Translations under genes and position numbers: made by a program
IMG/VR virus record: IMGVR_UViG_3300036832_001078
Location: 1 to 40,413 of that record
Direction: 5' to 3' (one strand)
DNA: 40,413 nt
DNA from: a virus
The notes under the pieces: model-generated
What the model was told of the DNA's origin: nothing
What the model saw: only the letters and a program-made list of their open reading frames with translations
Databases searched by the model: none
Shown: piece by piece, positions 28,825 to 35,822 of the stretch
How the letters are laid out: each line of letters begins with the position of its first letter
How positions within the stretch are numbered: position 1 is the first letter of the stretch

Positions 28825-30545
28825 TGGCAATCACGAATTTCAAAGCCGCGCCGACGAGTGGGACGAGTGATGTTGGGGCAGACCCAGGGCCAATGGTGCC
28901 CGTCGAGGGTGATTATACGCCTCCTTCTCCTCCCGTCTCATGGTCTGATCAGGTTGCTCAGGCGCTGCGCTCTGCGGGACAAACGACGGCCGACGCCGTC
29001 TTGACGGGAGAGAACGCGCTTCTTTTTGGAAATGCGCCGCGGCTTGCAGGGCTTTTTGATTATGCGACGAGCGGACAACCGACAAGCCTCAGTAACGCCA
29101 TTGATCGCCAAGTCAACATATTTGAAGATGCCCGAACGCGGAGCCCCTACGCCTCACAAATGGGAGATTTAGGCGGGAATGCTGCCGCCGCTACGGTCCT
29201 TCCCGAGGTTCTGGGCGGGGAGTATCTGGCCAGCAAAGGCGGACAATATCTGGCCTCGAAACTTCCGGCCCTTGCGTCCAAATATCCGCAGATTGTGGGC
29301 GCTGTTACGCGCGCCTTGGGGTACGGAACCGAGGGGCTGGTGCAAGGTGCCGCGCAGGGAGCGGGAAATACCTATACCGGCAACTGGCAAGATTATTTGA
29401 ACAATGCCGAGACAGGTGCTAAATGGGGATTGGGGTTAGGCGCTGGTGGCGGTACCGCCTTTGGTGTTCGTCCGCCGCGGTCGTCGGCCGTCGCGCCGAT
29501 AGAAGAAGATGTATTGCATGATTCCGCCAGGAACCGTTACACCACGCTGCAGAACCTTCCTGCCGGCTATTACGGCAGCTATTTAGGACAAATCGCTGAT
29601 AACCTTGAACAAGATATTTGGCAAAGCGGTGGCCGGCCCAAGAACAACCCGGCAGTCTTCAATGCTCTTGACGAGATGCGTAACTATCATACCCAGCCTT
29701 ACGGGGCCGGGCCGATCGTTACGCCCAGCCAGATCGAATCTACCCGACAGTCCCTCACAGGGCTCACTGATCCCAACGACATTTTCCACGCCGCGAAAGT
29801 TCGCAACGCTATACAGGATTTTTATGAGAATCCTCCCCCTGGATCTGTTGTCGCCGGCACCGAGCCCGCCGCCGCTGAAGTGGGTGCTCTTGCACAAAAA
29901 GCACGTGGAGATTGGGCGGCATATAAACGAGTACAATATGTCAAAGGCAAGATTAGTGCTGCAGAACTCAAGGCGGAATCTGCAAATTCAGGGCTCAACT
30001 TCGACAACACAGCCAGACAAACTTTCCGGCCCTTCTTCGCCGACACTCCTAAGGCTAACTTACAGAGGTCCGGCTATAACGAAGAATCCATCGACGCCCT
30101 GAAAAATATCATTCAGCCGCACTTCGGCGACGACGCGACGCGCGAGGCCAAGAATTGGCTGGGAGGCGGCGGCGGTTTGGGTTCGTTCCTGACCTCAATG
30201 GCGGGCGGTGGTTTGGGGGCTGGGGGCGCGCATCTGATGGGATGGGGGGCGCCTGGATGGATCAGCGGCCCAGCGGCAGGTGCCGCAACGTGGCTCACAG
30301 GTCGCGGGTTGGCCAAGTACACCAATGCGCAAGCTCGCGGACGCGCCCAAGACGCGTTGGAAGCGGTTGCCCGAGATTCCCCGCTTTATGCGGAACGCTT
30401 CGCTAACGCACCACTGGTGCGAGGGCCTGGAGTAGATCAAATTCCGTTTACCGGTGTCCGCGGCGCAATTACGCAAATATTGACAGATCCCTATCTTTCT
30501 CGATCACAACCAATTTCCACGGAGGACAATGTCTATGCCCCGTGA
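28824..30545 (+). CDS. Large internal virion / ejection protein
   Basis: 573 residues from the ATG at 28824, sharing one base with the previous stop (TGATG). It has Ala/Gly-rich segments (LGGNAAAATVLPEVLGGEYL, WGLGLGAGGGTAFG, GGGLGAGGAHLMGWGAPGW) that could insert in membranes, separated by helical acidic stretches. No enzyme motif is seen. It follows the lysozyme-like virion protein and precedes the S74 fibre, as in podovirus ejection clusters. Family not named. Confidence 0.6.
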   Translation: MAITNFKAAPTSGTSDVGADPGPMVPVEGDYTPPSPPVSWSDQVAQALRSAGQTTADAVLTGENALLFGNAPRLAGLFDYATSGQPTSLSNAIDRQVNIFEDARTRSPYASQMGDLGGNAAAATVLPEVLGGEYLASKGGQYLASKLPALASKYPQIVGAVTRALGYGTEGLVQGAAQGAGNTYTGNWQDYLNNAETGAKWGLGLGAGGGTAFGVRPPRSSAVAPIEEDVLHDSARNRYTTLQNLPAGYYGSYLGQIADNLEQDIWQSGGRPKNNPAVFNALDEMRNYHTQPYGAGPIVTPSQIESTRQSLTGLTDPNDIFHAAKVRNAIQDFYENPPPGSVVAGTEPAAAEVGALAQKARGDWAAYKRVQYVKGKISAAELKAESANSGLNFDNTARQTFRPFFADTPKANLQRSGYNEESIDALKNIIQPHFGDDATREAKNWLGGGGGLGSFLTSMAGGGLGAGGAHLMGWGAPGWISGPAAGAATWLTGRGLAKYTNAQARGRAQDALEAVARDSPLYAERFANAPLVRGPGVDQIPFTGVRGAITQILTDPYLSRSQPISTEDNVYAP

Positions 30546-31887
30546 TGGCTCAAACGTGTACCACCGTCCACCCGGCACCGATGCTGTGTCCAACGCGACC
30601 ATTTCAAGCGCGGCCTATAACGTGTGGGTGGCCGACGTCGAGCAGGATCTGAACTTGCCGCGGCCGATCGTGGCCGGCGGCACGGGCGCGACCAATGCCG
30701 ACGCGGCCCTGATCGCCATGAACGGCGAGAAGGCCAAGCAGGTCGTCACCAACTACGACACCATGACCTTCCTCTCAGGATCCTTCTCCTCGGACACGAC
30801 CGCCACCAACCCCCCCGTGGCCGGCCGCACCTTCAGCGGCATCGCCTACATCTACACGCCGGATTCGACCTACGGATTCATCGAGGCGCGCGACTTCATC
30901 GATGGCACGAAGTACTACCGTAAACTCTATGCCGGCACGTGGGGCGCGTGGGTCTCGGATAGCAGCAGCACTGGTGGCAGCGGCTATGTCCTGAAGGCCG
31001 GCGACACTATGACCGGCCAGTTGAAGAACACGGCCAACATCTTCATCGGGGCCGGAACGGCGCCGTCGCCGATGATGTCGGGGGCGCTGATCGGCGCTAA
31101 CATTAGCTCGAACTCAGGCGCGTATTTCTGGAATGCCCACTACAACGGCTCGAACAACGTCAATCTGGCGAGCGGCTATTCCGCCTATCAATGGCTCGAT
31201 ATCGGGACCGGCAATTGGTACTTCGACATAGGGTCCAGTGTCGCAGCCGGGGCTGCCGGCACGTATAACCACGCCCTGACGATGGACAGCAACGGCAATG
31301 CGACCCTTGCGCGCGGCACCCTGCGCCAGCAGGGCGGGCGGATCGTTTCAACCTCGGCAACACCGGCCGCGATCGCGACCTATACCGGGGGTGCCGTCAA
31401 TACGGCCATGGGGATGTGGGTCGATACCGCCAACCGCCTGTCGTTCGGGGTAACGGATAGTAGCGGCAACCCCGGAGCCCTGGCCGGTTACCTCGATACC
31501 GGCGGTAACTTGACCATCATCGGTGCTACGGCAACGAAAGCCAGCGGCACCGCCTGGGTGAACCCCAGTGACGCCCGGATCAAGCAGGACGTCCAAGCCT
31601 ACGGCGCCGGCCTGGAGCAGGTTTGTGCCCTGGCGCCAGTGACGTTCCGGTTCAAGCCGGGGACGGGGTTCGACGATCGGCAGCACATCGGGCTGATCGC
31701 CCAAGAGGTCGAGCACCTTATGCCGGAGATGGTGACCAAGCAGGAGGCCAAGATCGGCGAGCACCGCTACGATGATTTCAGGATGCTCGACGCATCCGCC
31801 TTGACGTTCGCGCTTATAAACAGTTGTAAGGAACTAGCTGCAAGGGTCATTGCCCTGGAGGAGCAGATTGCCGTGATGGAGAAGTAA
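30529..31887 (+). CDS. Tail fibre with C-terminal S74 intramolecular chaperone
   Basis: 452 residues; GGAGG precedes a tandem start (ATG 30529 and 30535, the second better spaced). The middle has the fibre motif L-K-A-G-D-T-M-T-G-Q-L and a beta domain resembling one in the fusion fibre at 20618. The last 100 residues match the Peptidase_S74/endosialidase chaperone: S-D-A-R-I-K-Q-D-V at its start, then H-I-G-L-I-A-Q-E-V-E-H-L-M-P-E. In this family the chaperone trimerises the fibre and then cuts itself off before the conserved S of S-D-A-R. It meets a leftward homing gene tail to tail, overlapping by 41 bases. Confidence 0.85.
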   Translation: MSMPRDGSNVYHRPPGTDAVSNATISSAAYNVWVADVEQDLNLPRPIVAGGTGATNADAALIAMNGEKAKQVVTNYDTMTFLSGSFSSDTTATNPPVAGRTFSGIAYIYTPDSTYGFIEARDFIDGTKYYRKLYAGTWGAWVSDSSSTGGSGYVLKAGDTMTGQLKNTANIFIGAGTAPSPMMSGALIGANISSNSGAYFWNAHYNGSNNVNLASGYSAYQWLDIGTGNWYFDIGSSVAAGAAGTYNHALTMDSNGNATLARGTLRQQGGRIVSTSATPAAIATYTGGAVNTAMGMWVDTANRLSFGVTDSSGNPGALAGYLDTGGNLTIIGATATKASGTAWVNPSDARIKQDVQAYGAGLEQVCALAPVTFRFKPGTGFDDRQHIGLIAQEVEHLMPEMVTKQEAKIGEHRYDDFRMLDASALTFALINSCKELAARVIALEEQIAVMEK

Positions 31888-32359
31888 GTTTTTTATCCCT
31901 GCGATTATGTCTCTGCTCGAGACGGGTTGCCCAACGGCAGTTTGACTTCTCATATTCCCTATTATTGTCGATGCGGTCGAGTGTTTGTCCGGGCGGTGGA
32001 TTTCCCATATCGGCAAAAAAGTTCTCAAATGTCTGCCAGCGTTTGCAGACGTAGATGCCGCGCCCTCCGTAATTCTTGAACGATTTCACATTTGGGTTAT
32101 TGCAGCGTGCGCGCATGGTGCACCACACGGCGTAGATTTTGCTGTATCTCATGCCGTGTGTACGTCGATGTCCCCAATGTTTATGGCAGCCACATGACTT
32201 GGAATTTCCACCAGTAAGATTGCTAGCTGGTGAGATGATGACTTCGTTGCCACAGTCACATTGACAAGGCCATGCCGTGCGCCCGGAGGGATGTTTCGTC
32301 GGTCGTTGTGCAACAAGGTGGCTAAATCGTTGTCCAGTGAGATCACGTCTGGTAGTCAT
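31847..32359 (-). CDS. AP2/HNH-like homing endonuclease
   Basis: 170 residues, with AGGA six bases before the ATG. The N-terminus has L-T-G-Q-R-F-x-x-L and a C-Q-C-D-C-G-N-E-V zinc-type motif, then S-K-S-C-G-C. The C-terminus has the very common Y-G-G-R-G-I-x-V-C-x-x-W, F-F-A-D-M-G, L-D-R-I-D-N-N-x-x-Y and N-C-R-W-A-T motifs of phage-borne homing-endonuclease-like proteins. Its end overlaps the fibre gene end by 41 bases, so it was probably inserted at the border of fibre gene and attP. The exact nuclease class is not certain. Confidence 0.7.
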   Translation of the reverse strand: MTTRRDLTGQRFSHLVAQRPTKHPSGRTAWPCQCDCGNEVIISPASNLTGGNSKSCGCHKHWGHRRTHGMRYSKIYAVWCTMRARCNNPNVKSFKNYGGRGIYVCKRWQTFENFFADMGNPPPGQTLDRIDNNREYEKSNCRWATRLEQRHNRRDKKLTSPSRQSAPPGQ

Positions 32360-32401
32360 GGTGGTCCTCGTGCAGGTAAGGGAATTGAAGGGCTAAATCG
32401 C

Positions 32402-32591
32402 TTGGCCCCAACTTGGCCCCGCGCCACGTTTTGTTCTTTATCTGTACACATCTGTTCGCATCTATTGGGGCCAAGTAGTGGCAGAAAACAGCCATTGTCA
32501 ACGGTCTATCTACGACGGCCAGGAAGTAGGGGCGGCAAGTTATGCCTGCGGCACAGGGATAACTTTCAACTGCTTGGCCCCACTTGGCCCC
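32402..32591. repeat. TTGGCCCC repeats, candidate attP arm-type sites
   Basis: TTGGCCCC occurs as direct pairs at 32402-32409/32413-32420 and 32574-32581/32584-32591, and inverted (GGGGCCAA) at 32467-32474. A partial copy (TGGCCCC) is at 32703-32709. The pairs are 10-11 bp apart and lie in the non-coding gap by the integrase, as integrase arm sites do. Between them, TCTGTACACA, TCTGTTCGCA and TCTATTGGGG (32441-32470) share a 10-bp period. The core attachment sequence cannot be set without the host site. Confidence 0.55.
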
Positions 32592-32658
32592 GAATGGCCA
32601 TCTTGGCGGTTTTAGCCCGGTTTCGTATACTGACCGCGGTCATCGGAACCCATCCGAG

Positions 32659-32696
32659 CAAATCCCGCCGACGCCCCGTGAGGCCGGCGGGATTTG
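32659..32696 (-). terminator. Strong stem-loop, probable second terminator
   Basis: CAAATCCCGCCG (32659-32670) pairs perfectly with CGGCGGGATTTG (32685-32696), a 12-bp stem with a 14-base loop. T-rich sequence follows rightward (GTGTTTCTGG) and is weak leftward, so direction is unclear. It may insulate the attachment region from the integrase operon. Confidence 0.6.
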
Positions 32697-32712
32697 TGTT
32701 TCTGGCCCCAAA

Positions 32713-32746
32713 GCAAAAGAAGGCCCCCGCCTTGCGACGAGGGCCT
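32713..32746 (-). terminator. Terminator of the leftward integrase operon
   Basis: On the minus strand AGGCCC (32746-32741) pairs with GGGCCT (32726-32721), followed by TCTTTTGCTTT. It begins 22 bases after the integrase stop and closes the long leftward operon. Confidence 0.7.
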
Positions 32747-32768
32747 CCGGGTGACACTCCTGGCTCGA

Positions 32769-33974
32769 TTATGCGGCCATCCTGCGGTGGGCGAGAAGGT
32801 CGATGATTTTCAGGTCGTCGTCGCGCCGCAGCACCTCCTCGAGGAGCTCATTGATCGCCGCGCAGGCGTGCTGGAGATAATCAGGATCGTCATGGCCGTG
32901 CTCGTAGACCGCGGTCATCTTGTTGCGGTTCTCGACCCGCTCGTGGCCGATCTGGATCGAGCGCTCCTTCTCGGGCACCTTCTTCCGGGCCAGCCACGTC
33001 GCGACCGTGTGGCGGATTGATTTCAGGATATAGTGCCCCTCGAGCCCCATCCCCTCTTTCTTATCCTTGACCACCTTCTTCCAGGCATCGCGCAGGGACG
33101 ACAGGTTGATGCCGTGCGGGCCGCTCTTGGGGGCGCGCACGAAGGCATCGTGAGGTCCAAGCTTGTCTTCTTTGATCCAGGCGCGCAGGAGTGGTTTCAG
33201 GACGGGTGGCAATGGCACCACCGGGCGATACTTGCGCGTCTGCTTGCGTCTCTCTGGGTTCAAGTAGACGAGGTCGTTATCGAAATCGATCTGGTGCGGC
33301 GTCAATCCCATGATGGCATCCGGCCGCGCCTCGGTCGCGATACCGATGATGACGAAGCGATAGAGCGCCGGAAATCTATTGGAGAGTCGCACCAGTTGCT
33401 TCAACTGTTGAACCGTGAATGTCTTGGTCACGGTTTTTTCCTCGTCACATTTTTGCTGCGGGACGCCTTTGATGACCGGCGGGCGGTCGAGCAGCTTCTT
33501 TTTTTCGTGCGCGAGATTGAGTGCGGCGCGCAGCACCGAAAGCTCACGGTTGACGGTCGATGGCTTTTTGCCGTCCTTGAGACGCTGCTCCTTGTACTCG
33601 CTCACGATGTCCATGGTGATGAGGTCGCGCACAGTGTAGGAACCAAAACACTCGATCAACAATGGCACGGTGTATTTGGCCGCATCCCAAGACGCAATCT
33701 TGCTGGCGTGCGTGTCGTAGTACCATGAGAGAAACGGCGCGATGCGCGGCTGCTCGGCTGCTTGTTCAGCGGCGTGGTTGTCTAGCTTCCATCGGGCGTG
33801 GACGAGCTCGGCTTCCGCCTCATCCGGCGTGCCTGTAGGAATGCGGAGTTTTCCATTTTTTGTGCCAAGGATCCGCCCGACGATGAAGTAATTGGGCGAG
33901 TGGCCGAACTTGTCGAGCCGGGTCTTTCCGTATTTTGGTTTGAGGGCAGACTCGCCCCTTGGGGTGCTTTGCAT
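32769..33974 (-). CDS. int: Tyrosine recombinase integrase
   Basis: 401 residues. The N-terminal 80 residues are an arm-binding-like basic region, followed by a SAM-like core-binding domain (about 80-170) and a catalytic domain with R217 (TEARPDAIMGL), K247-type beta-hairpin (RKQTRKYRPVV), K318-S-I-R321-H-T, H344 (IGHERV) and the nucleophile Y357 (MTAVYEHG). The usual H of H-x-x-R is K318. It inserts and excises the phage at attP/attB. It starts in a leftward frame overlapped by the excisionase-like gene. Terminators and candidate attP sites follow it. Confidence 0.92.
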   Translation of the reverse strand: MQSTPRGESALKPKYGKTRLDKFGHSPNYFIVGRILGTKNGKLRIPTGTPDEAEAELVHARWKLDNHAAEQAAEQPRIAPFLSWYYDTHASKIASWDAAKYTVPLLIECFGSYTVRDLITMDIVSEYKEQRLKDGKKPSTVNRELSVLRAALNLAHEKKKLLDRPPVIKGVPQQKCDEEKTVTKTFTVQQLKQLVRLSNRFPALYRFVIIGIATEARPDAIMGLTPHQIDFDNDLVYLNPERRKQTRKYRPVVPLPPVLKPLLRAWIKEDKLGPHDAFVRAPKSGPHGINLSSLRDAWKKVVKDKKEGMGLEGHYILKSIRHTVATWLARKKVPEKERSIQIGHERVENRNKMTAVYEHGHDDPDYLQHACAAINELLEEVLRRDDDLKIIDLLAHRRMAA

Positions 33975-34162
33975 GATGATGTTCCCGTGAGAAAGTTCTT
34001 TAAGATCATGTCGGTGTACCGTGGTCGGCGGTTCATCCAGACGGGCGTGATCATACCGGAACGGCGCATTTTTCCAAGGGTAAGGCGATGGATCCCGAGC
34101 CGGCGCGCAGCTTCCGCCTCGCCAAAATTTGGCGGTATTCCGCCATTTTCATCACGGTCCAT
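33782..34162 (-). CDS. Excisionase-like HTH protein
   Basis: 126 residues, GAGG four bases before the ATG. Residues 12-55 are a MerR/Xis-type winged HTH: FGEAEAARRLGIHRLTLGKM, then R-R-S-G-M-I-T-P-V-W and R-P-R-Y-T-D. The last 60 residues are Ser/Thr/Pro-rich and lie over the integrase start in another frame (193 bases of overlap), so the true end may be earlier, for example by frameshift. The position next to int fits a recombination directionality factor. Confidence 0.6.
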   Translation of the reverse strand: MDRDENGGIPPNFGEAEAARRLGIHRLTLGKMRRSGMITPVWMNRRPRYTDMILKNFLTGTSSCKAPQGASLPSNQNTERPGSTSSATRPITSSSGGSLAQKMENSAFLQARRMRRKPSSSTPDGS

Positions 34163-34173
34163 GGGGCCTCACT

Positions 34174-34350
34174 TCATTTTTTTTGAATGGTGACGGTCAC
34201 GTTATAGGGTTGATCGCGCGCCTCGAGCTCGAACACGATGTGCGCCGGCAGCACCGCATCGAGGGCGATCAGGTCGGTGAGGACACGGTCAAGATCGCGG
34301 TGGATCTTGCGGCGCTGCGCTTCGTGCATGGCTTGGGAGAAGGCGGTCAT
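34174..34350 (-). CDS. Hypothetical small helical protein
   Basis: 58 residues from the ATG at 34350, overlapping the previous stop as ATGA. The N-terminal half is helical and basic (MHEAQRRKIHRDLDRVLTDL) and the end is beta-like (FELEARDQPYNVTVTIQKK). The longer in-frame extension upstream lies over the preceding gene and is not needed. No family is recognised. Confidence 0.6.
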   Translation of the reverse strand: MTAFSQAMHEAQRRKIHRDLDRVLTDLIALDAVLPAHIVFELEARDQPYNVTVTIQKK

Positions 34351-34781
34351 GGATCTACCTTGTTGGTAAAGATCACGCACAGCGTCCAGTGCGGGAAGTA
34401 CCAACTCCTTGCATCGATCTGAACATCCATGCCGAACCGGTGACATTGCGCGACCAAATCCTCGAGATCGCGCAGGCTCAATCCATACGGTTGTGAGATA
34501 TAAGTTTTTTTGCCGTCCTTCTTCCGCAGTTCGGAATGATCATCGCGCACGAAATTGAGGTAAGGGTTGACATCGCGCGGATATTTACCGGTGAAACTTT
34601 GCACAGAAATCGGACCGGGCTGTTGCAGTTTGCCGAACCTTTCTCGCGCGAATTCTTCGAGCACATCGGCATAAACATGGGCGATTGCGCTGCCAACGAT
34701 ATTTTTTGGGCAGGCTCTGATTGCCTCAACAACGGCCCAATATTCCGGCGGCTTATCTTTTTCTTTCGGAAGTTTTGCCAT
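34347..34781 (-). CDS. Hypothetical early protein
   Basis: 144 residues. It starts with a basic stretch (AKLPKEKDKPPEYWAVVEA), is helical in the middle, and ends with beta-like R-S-W-Y-F-P-H-W-T-L-C-V-I-F. It lies three bases after the preceding gene's stop and overlaps the next by four bases. No family is recognised. Confidence 0.65.
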   Translation of the reverse strand: MAKLPKEKDKPPEYWAVVEAIRACPKNIVGSAIAHVYADVLEEFARERFGKLQQPGPISVQSFTGKYPRDVNPYLNFVRDDHSELRKKDGKKTYISQPYGLSLRDLEDLVAQCHRFGMDVQIDARSWYFPHWTLCVIFTNKVDP

Positions 34782-34784
34782 CGT

Positions 34785-35606
34785 TCAATCCCCAGGCGCC
34801 ACTAATTCCCGATACTTCTCGACGCGTTCCGTTTGATAAAATTCATCGATATTGAACGGGCCGAGTTCAATGGCTTCCGAAAGGATCTTGACGCACTCAC
34901 GCCGCCATCGTGCGCGGTATTTCTTGGGATCTTTGGAAAGTTCATCACCGTCCCGCGCGGTTGATACAATCTCGGCGGTTGATTTTGGGACGCCCCAGAA
35001 TGCCACAAGAGATTCCAGCGCAGCGTCAAGGATTTGAAACGCAGTTTTAATGGCGTTGGAAAGGGTGCGCGTCTTGATTAGCTCTTGGCGCGAGGCGGCA
35101 ATGTTTTCCGCAGTGTTCGCAAAAGCAAAAACATTCATGTGAGCGGTCGTCGCATCAATACTGGCCCTGACGGCCGCATCACGTTTGGGCTTGAGATATG
35201 TCAAAATCGCCTGGAGTTCGACCAAGATCTCCTGCCGCGGCGTTCCGGGCGGAATCGCGCAGAGCATTTGGCCGATTTCGTTCCATTCCGTTCCCAGAAA
35301 AGCCGAGGCGATGACGCGAACGATGGTTTCGCGCAACAAGTAGGCGGCGCGCATTTCCTCGTGTTTTTTCGATCGTGTGCCGATAATCTTCAAGATCAGC
35401 GGGTTGAGCGCTTTGCGCTCTCGCGTCGTCATCGCGTCATTTAGAATCAACCCATAATTACCAAGCACCGGACAGACGCATTTAGGCCGATCGGAGTGCC
35501 TCTCATTGGCCATCCACGCGACGGCCTCCATAAAGCACATTCCCACCGTAGGATTCTTATGTTTGCCTACCGACAGTTTGAAGGTGAGCAGGTCAATGTT
35601 GATCAT
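34785..35606 (-). CDS. Conserved hypothetical phage protein (G-x-C-F-M-E-A-V-A type)
   Basis: 273 residues. The start carries T-V-G-M-C-F-M-E-A-V-A-W-M-A-N-E-x-H-S-D-x-P-K-C-V-C-P-V-L-G, a pattern I recognise from uncharacterised proteins in phages and actinobacteria, with C, E, H, D and C in fixed places that might bind a metal. The rest is helical with no motif. It sits in the leftward operon between two small genes. Function unknown. Confidence 0.7.
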   Translation of the reverse strand: MINIDLLTFKLSVGKHKNPTVGMCFMEAVAWMANERHSDRPKCVCPVLGNYGLILNDAMTTRERKALNPLILKIIGTRSKKHEEMRAAYLLRETIVRVIASAFLGTEWNEIGQMLCAIPPGTPRQEILVELQAILTYLKPKRDAAVRASIDATTAHMNVFAFANTAENIAASRQELIKTRTLSNAIKTAFQILDAALESLVAFWGVPKSTAEIVSTARDGDELSKDPKKYRARWRRECVKILSEAIELGPFNIDEFYQTERVEKYRELVAPGD

Positions 35607-35609
35607 GGT

Positions 35610-35822
35610 TCAATCCTCTATGCCGTCGTCGTCAGCCCTTGTTGCAAAGTAGGCCGGCCCCATCAGGACGATTTCAAAGCCATGGTGCAGGAGCGCAAGT
35701 TCTATTGCGAGTGCCTGCTTGCGCAGATGGAACACGTGAGGCTCGCCTGATGTAGAGATGCCATCGGGATCGATCTTGAACAGTGAGCAGAGCTCACGCG
35801 CGATCACTTCCTGCGAGTTCAT
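35610..35822 (-). CDS. Hypothetical small protein
   Basis: 70 residues from the ATG at 35822, GGAG eight bases upstream; it overlaps the end of the large leftward gene by 29 bases. The sequence (EVIARELCSLFKIDPDG, then HVFHLRKQALAIELALLHHG) is helical and not recognised. It ends three bases before the next gene. Confidence 0.6.
   Translation of the reverse strand: MNSQEVIARELCSLFKIDPDGISTSGEPHVFHLRKQALAIELALLHHGFEIVLMGPAYFATRADDDGIED

Larger units (their letters stand above)
32360..32768. other. Non-coding attP-like region
   Basis: 409 bases without a convincing gene, between the homing endonuclease and the integrase. It holds the TTGGCCCC repeats, a bidirectional terminator (32659-32696) and the integrase terminator (32721-32746). 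No tRNA 3' end was recognised. Position and repeats suggest the phage attachment site. Confidence 0.5.

Noticed and set aside
32600-32700. Possible tRNA end as attP core
   Set aside because: No acceptor stem or T-arm consensus could be built on either strand; the visible stem is a simple terminator-like hairpin.
33033-33728. Rightward open frame opposite the integrase
   Set aside because: The integrase frame has all catalytic residues; the opposite frame has no motif.
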